DNA from: a candidate division KSB3 bacterium
Lineage (GTDB): Bacteria; Moduliflexota; Moduliflexia; Moduliflexales; Moduliflexaceae
Reading direction: 5' to 3'
NCBI GenBank assembly: GCA_002748425.1
Contig: PDSJ01000012.1
Span: 62,001 to 126,000, forward strand
DNA: 64,000 nt
Part shown: in pieces, positions 51,303 to 59,518 of the stretch
Numbering within the stretch: position 1 is the stretch's first letter
How the letters are laid out: each line of letters starts with the position of its first letter
Position numbers and translations under genes: made by a program
Notes under the pieces: model-generated
Seen by the model: only the letters and a program-made list of their open reading frames with translations
Database searches by the model: none
What the model was told of the DNA's origin: nothing

Positions 51303-52433
51303 ATGAAGAAAGCAAAAATCCTGTATGTGAACCACGTTTCATATCTTGGAGGAGCAGAAATCGCTCTGGTGAATTTTTTGAGCAGATGCAATCGAGCGCG
51401 ATACGAGCCTGTTGTTCTGGCCCCTGAAGGGGCGTTAACGCAAGAGCTTGATGCTATTGACATTCGATGCGAAGCGATTCCGGTGCTCCCGGGGCTGAAT
51501 CGTTACACGGCAATGCGCGTTCTTCATCGAATGCCTCTGCTGTGGGAAAAGGCCCGGCACGAGCAGCCGGATCTGATCCATGGCAACACCAATTTCGCAG
51601 CGCTCTATTCCGGGATCTTGGGGCAGCTGCTTCAAATTCCCTCCCTGGGGCATATTCGCGATATTGAAACTCTGGGACGACTGGGACGCCCCCTGATCCG
51701 GAAAAATTCAGCGCTGATCGCGATCTCAAAGGCTGTTGAGCGCTATCTCCTTCACGAACAGATGCCGCCGGCGAAAATTCACCGTATCTATGATGGAGTC
51801 GATTTGCAAAGCTATGCGAATTCTGCTGAACTACGCAAAGAAGGATCCTCAGGCCCTGTCATTGGAATTGTTGGACAGATTGGCTCTCGCAAAGGGCACA
51901 TCTTCCTGCTGGAAGCCTTACGGGATTTAGTCACGGACTTTCCGGCCCTGAAGCTCTGGATTGTCGGAGTAGAACCGGAACACAGTACTGAGCACTCGAC
52001 TCAGCAATTACGCGACGCGATCATGCACTGGAAACTTCAGGATCATGTGACGTTTTGGGGCTTTCGTTCCGACATTCCCGACATGTTGAGGCAGCTTGAT
52101 GTCTTAGCGCTGCCTTCATTGCAAGAGCCTTTCGGGAAAATCGTGATCGAAGCGATGGCCATAGGTACTGCCGTGGTGGCGTCGAGAGTGGGAGGTGTCC
52201 CGGAAATTGTGGAGGATCGGAAAAGCGGACTCTTAGTGCCGCCCGCCGATGCAGCGGCGCTGCGGGACGCGTTGGCGCTATTGTTGTCGGATGCTGAGTT
52301 GCGTCTGAAAATCGGGCTTGCCGGGCAGCAGCGTGTGCGCACACATTTCAGTATTCAGCGGAATGTGGCCGGCACAGAGGCTGTTTATGAAAAATTATTG
52401 CAAGCCCGAAAAACAGAGCTGAATGACCACTAA
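51303..52433 (+). CDS. GT4-family glycosyltransferase
   Basis: A 376-residue cytoplasmic glycosyltransferase with a GT-B fold. The N-terminal KILYVNHVSYLGGAEIALVNFL is the acceptor-side pattern. The C-terminal donor half has VIGIVGQIGSRKGHIFLLEAL and the EPFGKIVIEAMAIGTAVVA segment with the catalytic EX7E glutamates, then VGGVPEIVEDRKSGLLVPP. It would transfer a sugar from a nucleotide donor to a polysaccharide or lipid acceptor. It is followed after 40 bases by a membrane glycosyltransferase, so the two may build one surface glycan. Confidence 0.9.
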   Translation: MKKAKILYVNHVSYLGGAEIALVNFLSRCNRARYEPVVLAPEGALTQELDAIDIRCEAIPVLPGLNRYTAMRVLHRMPLLWEKARHEQPDLIHGNTNFAALYSGILGQLLQIPSLGHIRDIETLGRLGRPLIRKNSALIAISKAVERYLLHEQMPPAKIHRIYDGVDLQSYANSAELRKEGSSGPVIGIVGQIGSRKGHIFLLEALRDLVTDFPALKLWIVGVEPEHSTEHSTQQLRDAIMHWKLQDHVTFWGFRSDIPDMLRQLDVLALPSLQEPFGKIVIEAMAIGTAVVASRVGGVPEIVEDRKSGLLVPPADAAALRDALALLLSDAELRLKIGLAGQQRVRTHFSIQRNVAGTEAVYEKLLQARKTELNDH

Positions 52434-52473
52434 CATGTGTCTCTAACATTTCGTCATTCATGACAAGCCTATT

Positions 52474-54087
52474 GTGAATAGAACCTCACGACATCAGATC
52501 GCTTTCTGGATCATGCTGGGCTTTGCTGCGCTCTATATCCTCTCTATGGGCGGACACGGTTACGGCGGAGTCGGAACAACGACTTACGATGTCACGCGTT
52601 CGATGGTTCTGTACGGGAGCGTAGCGATCAAAGAAGTTCCCTGGGGAAAAGTTGCCTCTGACGGATCTTTTTACGCCCAATACGGCATTGGGCATTCCCT
52701 CTATAATTTACCTTTTTATCTGATCGGACATTTCTTCGCAACGCTGTCGCCGGCGCTTGCTTCTCAATACGACCGTCTGACGATGTTCACGACCTTATTG
52801 GGGCAGCCGGCGATCTCGGCCTTGTCCTGCGCACTGTTGTTTTTATTTTGTCTGCGGCTGGGCTGCTCCTGCGATGCCTCGATTGTCTGCAGCTGTCTGT
52901 ACGGACTGGGAACGCAGGCCTGGGTCTACGCTCAACTGGATTTCAGCGAGCCGATTCTGACGTTCTTTCTTGTCGCGTCGGCGTATTGGCTGCTTCGTTC
53001 GTCGGAAACGCGAACACGACAGGATCCTTGCTGCTCAGAGCACGGTCTGGGGAGCGCCTCTGCGACGACTGCGCTTGTTTTTGCCGGACTGTCGGCTGGT
53101 ATCGCCATGAGCGTCAAAATTGTCGCTCTTATCGTCTTACCGTTCCTGTATCTCTTCATTGTGCTGCAAGCAAGTCGAACAGCAGTTCCCATGCGGACAA
53201 AATTATGTGCCTTCAGCGTTCCTCTGGGAATCGCAGGCTTCGGACCTGTCGGAACGTATAATCTCCTGCGTTTCGGCAGCCTTTTTGAAACAGGTTACAG
53301 CGACGAATTCACCTGCTATTATGGAGACGTGCTGAGACAGTTCGCTGAGAATCTCTGGAGCCTTGAAGGGAGCATCATTCTTTATTCACCAGTGATCCTG
53401 CTTGCGATCCCTGGCGCTGCTGTTTTTTATCGGCGTTTCAGGCAAATCGCCTTATTGCTTTTCAGTATTATCGCAAGTTTTTTTCTGTTTTATCCCTTTA
53501 CGACCAATGAGCTTTACTATGGTCCCCGCTATCTGACACCGACCCTGCCGTTTTTTATGCTGATTGTCGGGGTCTGGCTCGATCGTTCATTCTCTGCCCG
53601 GGCCCCACGAAAATTTCGTCGCGCAATCATTATTTTCCTGCTGCTCCTGGGGATTTTTCAGCAGCTTGTCGGAGTTCTGGTGAATTATCACAGTTATTAT
53701 TGGCGCATTCAGTACGCACTGCCGCTTGCTGATGAGGATGTTAGAAATTCGGAAGAAGGACGACGACTTCAAGCCACTCCGAATTTACCGCATCTGCTCG
53801 GACATCTTTGGCTACTGAGACAGGGATTGTACGGAATTTTTCAGAACGATGGGCTGCCGGTGGAAGGGCTTATGCTCACTGCTTCAAGCAATTCCGGAGA
53901 TCGGAACGACTGGATTCCGTACTATGGTCTCGATCTGTGGTGGTGCCATCGAAAGATACTTTCACAATTCGGTCTCAGCTTTCCATTAAGTATACTGAGT
54001 GGATTAGGTGCTGTTGTCTTTGTGTCCTGTTATCAGATTTGGAAAATACGGAAAACGTCCTGCGATCGCGCTCTGTTTGAGCGATAA
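52474..54087 (+). CDS. Polytopic membrane glycosyltransferase (GT39/ArnT-like)
   Basis: A 537-residue inner-membrane protein with about eleven hydrophobic segments. The first long extracytoplasmic loop has GGVGTTTYDVTRSMVLYGS and DGSFYAQYGIGHSLYNLPFY. The DGxxYxxYGxGxS pattern is typical of polyprenyl-phosphate-dependent GT-C enzymes. Later NELYYGPRYLTPTLPFFMLI fits the same group. It would transfer a lipid-carried sugar on the outer face of the inner membrane. A GTG at 52474 is the start; no ATG fits the conserved N-terminus. It may be an operon partner of the preceding GT4 gene. Confidence 0.8.
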   Translation: MNRTSRHQIAFWIMLGFAALYILSMGGHGYGGVGTTTYDVTRSMVLYGSVAIKEVPWGKVASDGSFYAQYGIGHSLYNLPFYLIGHFFATLSPALASQYDRLTMFTTLLGQPAISALSCALLFLFCLRLGCSCDASIVCSCLYGLGTQAWVYAQLDFSEPILTFFLVASAYWLLRSSETRTRQDPCCSEHGLGSASATTALVFAGLSAGIAMSVKIVALIVLPFLYLFIVLQASRTAVPMRTKLCAFSVPLGIAGFGPVGTYNLLRFGSLFETGYSDEFTCYYGDVLRQFAENLWSLEGSIILYSPVILLAIPGAAVFYRRFRQIALLLFSIIASFFLFYPFTTNELYYGPRYLTPTLPFFMLIVGVWLDRSFSARAPRKFRRAIIIFLLLLGIFQQLVGVLVNYHSYYWRIQYALPLADEDVRNSEEGRRLQATPNLPHLLGHLWLLRQGLYGIFQNDGLPVEGLMLTASSNSGDRNDWIPYYGLDLWWCHRKILSQFGLSFPLSILSGLGAVVFVSCYQIWKIRKTSCDRALFER

Positions 54088-54144
54088 AAGCCACAACAAT
54101 TCTTGCAGTTGTTTTCGTATAGTACTCAGCTTGATGTGTGTCGC

Positions 54145-56412
54145 TTAGTCATTTCGTGGCGATGAGTGCTTTTGGAGATAGCTTAAAAGCTCTTTAGGTG
54201 GAAATCGAAAATTGACTTCAGGCCATTTGCTTGGTTTCTCAGTTTTAAGCACATATTCCCGGCTGCATGTGCAGCCTGGATAAAGGGGCGGACTGAAAAT
54301 GTCAGTGCCCGGCTCGTCGGGTTCCATGACCATGCCATCAAGATAAGCGCATAAGGGGCAGTGCTCTTTATCCATCGTAGCATGATAAATCACTCGCACC
54401 ACCCCGCGCTTGCTCAGCATCGATTTTTTTCGAAGTGTGAATCGTTTCATTGCTTCGGCCAGAGCGTCATCCATGTCTGGCTCTGCGTTTCCAGACTTGG
54501 AATCGTTGGCTGAATCAGCCGCTGTCGGGATGCCTCCTTCCTGAATACCAGGTGGCTGAGGAATATCTGCCGTGTTGAAGAATCTCCTCGGAGGCGCTTG
54601 GGTCTGTTGTGGAGGAGTTGAGATCGTCGTCAAATCGTCAGAGTCGGAAAAGGCGTCTTCAAGCGCTTTGCGTTCACGATATTTTTTCGAGACAAGACCG
54701 CGGAGCTTTCCGTGCAGGGCAAAAGGTCCAGTCGAAGCAGAACGATGGGCCGGCTGAACGTTTTTTTCATATAGTCCCTCTGGAGACATCGGGATGTTGT
54801 CATGCTCCTGGAATGGTTCCTGCTCTGGCGTTATGCGTTGAGAATGCTGGCGTTCCTGCTGCGTATCCTCTTGAATTGTCTCAGCAGCGTCAGAGCCGGT
54901 TGAGTACTGTTCGGCAGAGTCCTTTGAGAGAATCTGCTGAATCTGGGGATCGCGCCATAAGCGATCGAAGGAGACTGTCGTGCTCAACGTGCTTCCAGAC
55001 CGCGTTTCTTCAGGCTTCCGGGCCTGCTGGGGGGACGTGATTGGCTGAGTATGGCGCAGCTTCTGCAATGTGTTGTCCAAGTCTGACAGTGCGTTTTTGG
55101 CAAAATCGCGTTTGCAGTGTGGACAGATCATCGTATGCGCTTTATAGGGAGTTCCACAGCGCAGGCAGCGAGTAATGTCTTTATATCGGTTTTTGTGAAG
55201 GATGCGTTTGTCCTGACGGCCTGTATAGTCAAGCACCCGGCGGGCCGGAGCAGAGGAACTGATCTCAATGAATGCTGACGGATGAAGGCTCTCTCCTTCA
55301 GAAGACCGGAGCACGATCGCGATCTCGGAGCCTGTCGGTACGACGCCGATACGTAAGTTCTCTTCGTAGAGATACTCCCAGTCGGGATCGCATTCTGGAT
55401 TGATATATGCAGGAAGAATCGCCATACCAAGCCTGAGCTTTTCCTGGGTCAGCAAGGGACAGAAGCCGCAGGCGGGAAGCTGTCGTCGAATGTTGTCGGC
55501 AATCTGTTCGCGTGCGATCACAAACAAACCGGACTCCTGATTCAGTTCGCCCTGATAAAACCAGCAGCTATGAAGCTGTTTATCGATATCAGGCTGAGCA
55601 AGTTTATGGCATCCGAAAACATTCAGGGTGAAGGGGCCGGCACCATAACAGTATTGAGGGCTTCGAGCCTTCAGCGCGCGTCTGTAACACTGGAACCATT
55701 CGCTGAAAAGCGCTTCCCGCATTCTCGTTCCGTTGACAAAGACCTTATAATCAGCACTGGTATGGAGTTCTTCATGGAAGACGGCAAAATCCTCCAGTTG
55801 TTTTGAGGAGAACTGAAGGCGGATGGCATACTGGCCTTTTTTGTGCTCGCGTGAAAGGTATATGTGATATTGACCTGTGAGCGTTTCATGCTGTGTGATC
55901 GATTTCAGGGGACACTCAATCGCAATAGACAGTTCGTGTTGCTGGTATGGCGAGAGATCGATATCAAGTGTGCTCACCGGGGAATTCTTTACAAAGCGAG
56001 GAAAGCTGCTGTGTAGACGGTCGAGAAGGTCCAGGGCTCGGGGGTGATCAGGAGCCGTATCGAGTATGATATGTAAGCGGCGGGTAATATTCTCAAAGCA
56101 CTCTTGTGTCATCTCGTCGGGAGTTTTTGCAAGTTTCTTTTGCTCGCGGCTGATACTGTCCAGGAGTGCATCAAGTTGAAATTTTTGTTTGTAGATGCTG
56201 CATAGCTCGCTGTACTGTCTGAGACGTTGCGAAGAAAGTTCAGCCTGAAATGGGGCAGCCTCATCGTGTGGGTCGCAGGAGATTTCGGCGAGAAGTGCCT
56301 GGATAGGTTCGAGGACTGTGTTGACCTTGTCCAGCTTGCGTTTCAGCGTTTTGGCCCGGTTGGCTTTATGCAGGGCTTTGATGATCTTACGTTCCAGTTC
56401 TTTTTTTGTCAT
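54145..56412 (-). CDS. Large uncharacterised protein with zinc ribbon and MuF-like C-terminus
   Basis: A 755-residue protein, last gene of the pilin/chemotaxis operon (24 bases after the pseudopilin). The N-terminus (about 1-130) is a basic, then acidic coiled coil. The middle (about 150-420) is beta-rich without a recognised family. A zinc ribbon lies near 430-460: RCLRCGTPYKAH, ICPHCKRDFAKN. A disordered Gln/Ser/Pro-rich stretch follows (about 470-650). The C-terminus (about 685-750) reads HATMDKEHCPLCAYLDGM, then PPLYPGCTCSREY, the Cys/His outline of phage head-morphogenesis (MuF/SPP1 gp7-like) C-terminal domains. No signal peptide. I do not assign a function. Confidence 0.55.
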   Translation of the reverse strand: MTKKELERKIIKALHKANRAKTLKRKLDKVNTVLEPIQALLAEISCDPHDEAAPFQAELSSQRLRQYSELCSIYKQKFQLDALLDSISREQKKLAKTPDEMTQECFENITRRLHIILDTAPDHPRALDLLDRLHSSFPRFVKNSPVSTLDIDLSPYQQHELSIAIECPLKSITQHETLTGQYHIYLSREHKKGQYAIRLQFSSKQLEDFAVFHEELHTSADYKVFVNGTRMREALFSEWFQCYRRALKARSPQYCYGAGPFTLNVFGCHKLAQPDIDKQLHSCWFYQGELNQESGLFVIAREQIADNIRRQLPACGFCPLLTQEKLRLGMAILPAYINPECDPDWEYLYEENLRIGVVPTGSEIAIVLRSSEGESLHPSAFIEISSSAPARRVLDYTGRQDKRILHKNRYKDITRCLRCGTPYKAHTMICPHCKRDFAKNALSDLDNTLQKLRHTQPITSPQQARKPEETRSGSTLSTTVSFDRLWRDPQIQQILSKDSAEQYSTGSDAAETIQEDTQQERQHSQRITPEQEPFQEHDNIPMSPEGLYEKNVQPAHRSASTGPFALHGKLRGLVSKKYRERKALEDAFSDSDDLTTISTPPQQTQAPPRRFFNTADIPQPPGIQEGGIPTAADSANDSKSGNAEPDMDDALAEAMKRFTLRKKSMLSKRGVVRVIYHATMDKEHCPLCAYLDGMVMEPDEPGTDIFSPPLYPGCTCSREYVLKTEKPSKWPEVNFRFPPKELLSYLQKHSSPRND

Positions 56413-56436
56413 AGCCTGCTGGACGCGTCGTGTACT

Positions 56437-56904
56437 TTACAGATATTCGCTTTTGACACGCCCATATTGCGAAATTGTAATTTTGATCGTCTCCCCACGA
56501 GAATTCCGTAATTGGATATTGCCGCTTTTTGCCGTGCCTCGCGGGGTGAACATCAGCGCTTTCGAAGTTGTTGAAGATATTACCACTCCTCTGAATTCTT
56601 TGTCAAGAATAACCCGACCAATTGTTGCGACGAGTCGATCTTCGCCCTTGGGGTCTTCGACGATTTGATAATAATTTCCCTTTGTAGCAGGCCGTACCTG
56701 CATTTCGTGCGGAGTTCCTTTCAGGATGGCCAGAAGGCGTGTACTTTGCAGGTGATTGCTCAGACTGGCGGCGGCGGCTTGTAAGCGGTAAGATTGCAGC
56801 CAAGTGAGAAAATTTGGAGTGCTGACGGCTGAAATCAGGCTGATGATGAAGAGTACAACCAACACTTCAAGCAGTGTGTAGCCCCGTGAGGAGTTCATTG
56901 TCAT
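56437..56904 (-). CDS. Type IV pilin-like pseudopilin (GspH/FimT type)
   Basis: A 155-residue protein with a short leader ending in Gly, then YTLLEVLVVLFIISLISAVS. This is the prepilin cleavage site with Glu5 and the hydrophobic stalk of pilins. The mature domain is beta-rich, with a late SRGETIKITI segment as in GspH/FimT minor pilins. The prepilin peptidase that would process it is encoded 21 bases upstream. It may initiate a pilus or a type II secretion pseudopilus; no major pilin or assembly ATPase is in the window. The start is at 56904 or 56898. Confidence 0.85.
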   Translation of the reverse strand: MTMNSSRGYTLLEVLVVLFIISLISAVSTPNFLTWLQSYRLQAAAASLSNHLQSTRLLAILKGTPHEMQVRPATKGNYYQIVEDPKGEDRLVATIGRVILDKEFRGVVISSTTSKALMFTPRGTAKSGNIQLRNSRGETIKITISQYGRVKSEYL

Positions 56905-56925
56905 ACAAGCGAATCCGTGTTCGTG

Positions 56926-57699
56926 TTATTGGGAGGGGAGTAAGACTATCCAGTACCAGTGCAGAAAGCGCTCCCCCAAAAACAGTGCTGCTAATGCGCC
57001 GAGTGCCAGGAAAGGCCCGAAAGGGATGTATTCGTCGCCAGTGATGATTCGTCGCAGCAGGCCGATGACGGCACCTGCCAACGATCCGAAAAAGATTGTG
57101 AGTAATGCGAGCTTCCAGCCAAGGAATGCGCCAATCATGGCTAATAGTTTGACATCACCCCCTCCCATTGCTTCTTTTTTGAACAGGAGTTCCCCCAGAA
57201 TGCCGATCCCTAAAATGATCCCGCCTCCGAGGAGAATTCCGATCAGTGAGTCGTACCAGTGAAGAGGGAGGACAAAGACGGCTGCGAAAAAGCCGAGCAG
57301 GATGCCGGGTAAGGAAATGACGTCGGGAATGATGCGGTGGTCGATATCGATAAAGGAGATCACGATCAAGCTTGAGATGAAGACCAGATACACAAGGGTT
57401 TCCCAGCCGATCGAAAAGTGATGGACGGTATATAGAAAGAGCCCGCCTGTCAGAGCTTCTACAAGGGGATAACGCCAGGAGATTTCAGCGTGACAGAATC
57501 GACACTTGCCGCCAAGCAGGAGATAGCTGACGATCGGGATATTATCCCGAGGCTGAATGTGCTGATTGCAGTGAGGACACTGAGACCCCGGAAAGACGAT
57601 TGATTCTTGGCGGGGAATACGATAGATGCAGACGTTAAAAAAACTGCCAAAGAGAAGACCGAGCAAAAATGTCGCGAAATATATCGAAAACATAAGCAT
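56926..57699 (-). CDS. pilD: Prepilin leader peptidase/N-methyltransferase (A24)
   Basis: A 257-residue inner-membrane aspartic protease that cuts prepilins after glycine and methylates the new N-terminus. It has the N-terminal GLLFGSFFNVCIYRIPR, the four-cysteine zinc loop (CPHCNQH ... CRFCHAE) of the methylase domain, SWRYPLVEALTGGLF, and the two catalytic aspartates in FIDIDHRIIPD and GGGDVKLLAMIGAFLG. All family elements are present. It lies between a glycosyltransferase and the pseudopilin gene it would serve. Confidence 0.93.
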   Translation of the reverse strand: MLMFSIYFATFLLGLLFGSFFNVCIYRIPRQESIVFPGSQCPHCNQHIQPRDNIPIVSYLLLGGKCRFCHAEISWRYPLVEALTGGLFLYTVHHFSIGWETLVYLVFISSLIVISFIDIDHRIIPDVISLPGILLGFFAAVFVLPLHWYDSLIGILLGGGIILGIGILGELLFKKEAMGGGDVKLLAMIGAFLGWKLALLTIFFGSLAGAVIGLLRRIITGDEYIPFGPFLALGALAALFLGERFLHWYWIVLLPSQ

Positions 57700-57722
57700 G
57701 ACTCAACTTGTTGAGAGTAGGG

Positions 57723-58910
57723 TTATGATTGCTTACGAACTATTGTACGGTAGAGTTCCTCTTGCTGCCTGACCATCAGATCACAGTCGAATTCAGCAAC
57801 ACGTGTCTGCCCTTCTTGTGCAAACTCTCTGGCGATATCTGGATGTAACAGCAGGTAGCGTAGTTTCCGGGCAAAACGTTCGATATCCCCGGGCGGGCAG
57901 AGAAAGCCGTTGCCGCCATCATGAACCGCTTCCGGAATACCATCCACACTCGTGGCGACAATCGGGACGCCGGCAGCCATCGCCTGGGGACACACGCGCG
58001 GGAGACCCTCCCAATATGACGTGAGGGCGAGGACGTCAAAGAGCGGCAGGAGTTCCGGAATATCATGCCGCCAGCCCAAGAGACTGATGTGTCGTTTTAG
58101 ACCACAGGCAGCGATAAGAGCCTCAATACGAGGACGCAGAATACCATCGCCGATCATGAGGGCATGGACATCGGGAAGCTCTTCGATCACTCGCTGCATC
58201 ACTCGTATGAAATCAAGCGGGGCCTTTTGCGGTTTAAAACACGCGATCATTCCAACAACAGGCTGTTGTGCCGAGAGACCGAGCTGCTGACGTTTTTGCG
58301 CGCGCCAGTGGTCAAAGTCCTTGTTTTTCGCGGCACTGAATTTCTGGAAACGGGGAATCTCGATCCCGCTTCGAATAAGACTGACGCGGGAAGGCGGAAA
58401 AAATCCGAAACGTCTTCCCGTCTTCATGTTTGCAGAGGACACAGCGATGAAATGCGTCGTGATCCTCGCGCTCAGCCATTCCAGAAAAATGTACAAAGAG
58501 CGGACGACTGGGTGTTGACGAGCATGGAAGCTAAAGCCGTGAATAGAATGAACACGATGCGAAATTCCAGCGCTTTGGGCTGCCCATCGTCCGAGAATAC
58601 CGGCTTTCGAGCTGTGAGTATGCACGATAAATGGCTCTCCGGGGTGTCGATCGAGTTCTTGCTGAAGTAGTCGTCGAAGTGACAGAAAGCTTTTCAGATC
58701 CTGATACGGACGAAGCTCCCGCACAAGCTCCGGGAGGTAATATTGAGGGACGTCATGACAGATCCTGGCCTCTTCCACAAGCAGCCCTTCCGAGCCGCAG
58801 ATCAAGACCGGGCGGAACTGCGTTCGATCGAGGTGTTTGATCGTGTACAACGTGTTTTGTTGAGCGCCGCCGAGTTCGAGCTTCGTAATGATATGGCAGA
58901 CGCCGATCAT
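57723..58910 (-). CDS. GT4-family glycosyltransferase
   Basis: A 395-residue GT-B glycosyltransferase. It starts GVCHIITKLELGGAQQNTLYTI, has FIVHTHSSKAGILGRWAA and HRVHSIHGFSFH in the acceptor half and VVGMIACFKPQKAPLDFIRV, HISLLGWRHDIPELLPLFDV and WEGLPRVCPQAMAAGVPIVA in the donor half, the last holding the EX7-type catalytic block with Pro in place of the second Glu. Its ATG overlaps the cheW stop (ATGA), evidence for translational coupling. It may glycosylate a pilin or surface polymer in the same operon. Confidence 0.88.
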   Translation of the reverse strand: MIGVCHIITKLELGGAQQNTLYTIKHLDRTQFRPVLICGSEGLLVEEARICHDVPQYYLPELVRELRPYQDLKSFLSLRRLLQQELDRHPGEPFIVHTHSSKAGILGRWAAQSAGISHRVHSIHGFSFHARQHPVVRSLYIFLEWLSARITTHFIAVSSANMKTGRRFGFFPPSRVSLIRSGIEIPRFQKFSAAKNKDFDHWRAQKRQQLGLSAQQPVVGMIACFKPQKAPLDFIRVMQRVIEELPDVHALMIGDGILRPRIEALIAACGLKRHISLLGWRHDIPELLPLFDVLALTSYWEGLPRVCPQAMAAGVPIVATSVDGIPEAVHDGGNGFLCPPGDIERFARKLRYLLLHPDIAREFAQEGQTRVAEFDCDLMVRQQEELYRTIVRKQS

Positions 58911-59491
58911 ACTGGAACTGCAGTATCAGAGCGTCCTTCATCCAGCCCTAAAATTTTTTGAATATCCAGCAACATAATAAGAGGACTGTCTGCACTCCGT
59001 TTGGTGACTCCCCAAATATATTTCTGGTCGATTCCGACGACTCTTCCCGGAGCGTCCTGGATCATATTTTCTCTGATTCGAATGACTTCGGTGACGGAAT
59101 CGACCAGAAAACCGACAATGATGTCTTCGCGTTTAATTACCAGAATGCGCGTGAACTCCGTGTCATCCTCTTCAATATTAAAGCGTTTTTTGAGGTCGAT
59201 AATCGGAATAATATCACCGCGTAAGTCGATCACCCCTTCCACGAAATGCCGTGATTGTGGAACCGGAGTTGGTTCCACTGTAGGCTTAATAATCTCTTTG
59301 ACGAGCGAAATATCGATGGCATATTCTCCACCTGCGAGCATAAAGCAGACCTGTTGAATTTCAGGGCTTCCCGTCTCTCGATGCGCGGCAGGCGATTTGG
59401 ACTGGGAATGTTGTTGGGTCTCTACGGCTTTGGCTTCCATCGGGCGATAACAAAAGCAGCACGACGCCGGGAATCGTTCGGTATCGTCCAC
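58907..59491 (-). CDS. cheW: CheW-type coupling protein
   Basis: A 194-residue scaffold linking receptors to CheA. After a disordered start (about 1-45), the CheW domain reads CFMLAGGEYAIDISLVKEII, VEGVIDLRGDIIPIIDLKKRF, VIKREDIIVGFLVDSVTEV and DQKYIWGVTK. I chose the GTG at 59491 because AGAAGGA lies six bases upstream, inside the 27-base gap after the cheA stop; the frame continues to 59512 and an ATG lies at 59440. It overlaps the following glycosyltransferase by four bases. Confidence 0.93.
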   Translation of the reverse strand: MDDTERFPASCCFCYRPMEAKAVETQQHSQSKSPAAHRETGSPEIQQVCFMLAGGEYAIDISLVKEIIKPTVEPTPVPQSRHFVEGVIDLRGDIIPIIDLKKRFNIEEDDTEFTRILVIKREDIIVGFLVDSVTEVIRIRENMIQDAPGRVVGIDQKYIWGVTKRSADSPLIMLLDIQKILGLDEGRSDTAVPV

Positions 59492-59518
59492 CTGTGTCCT
59501 TCTGCTCTGCAAGAGTTG

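Noticed and set aside
52460..52477. Five-codon ORF overlapping the GT39-like start
   Set aside because: No ribosome site before it, unlike the one at 5086; probably chance.
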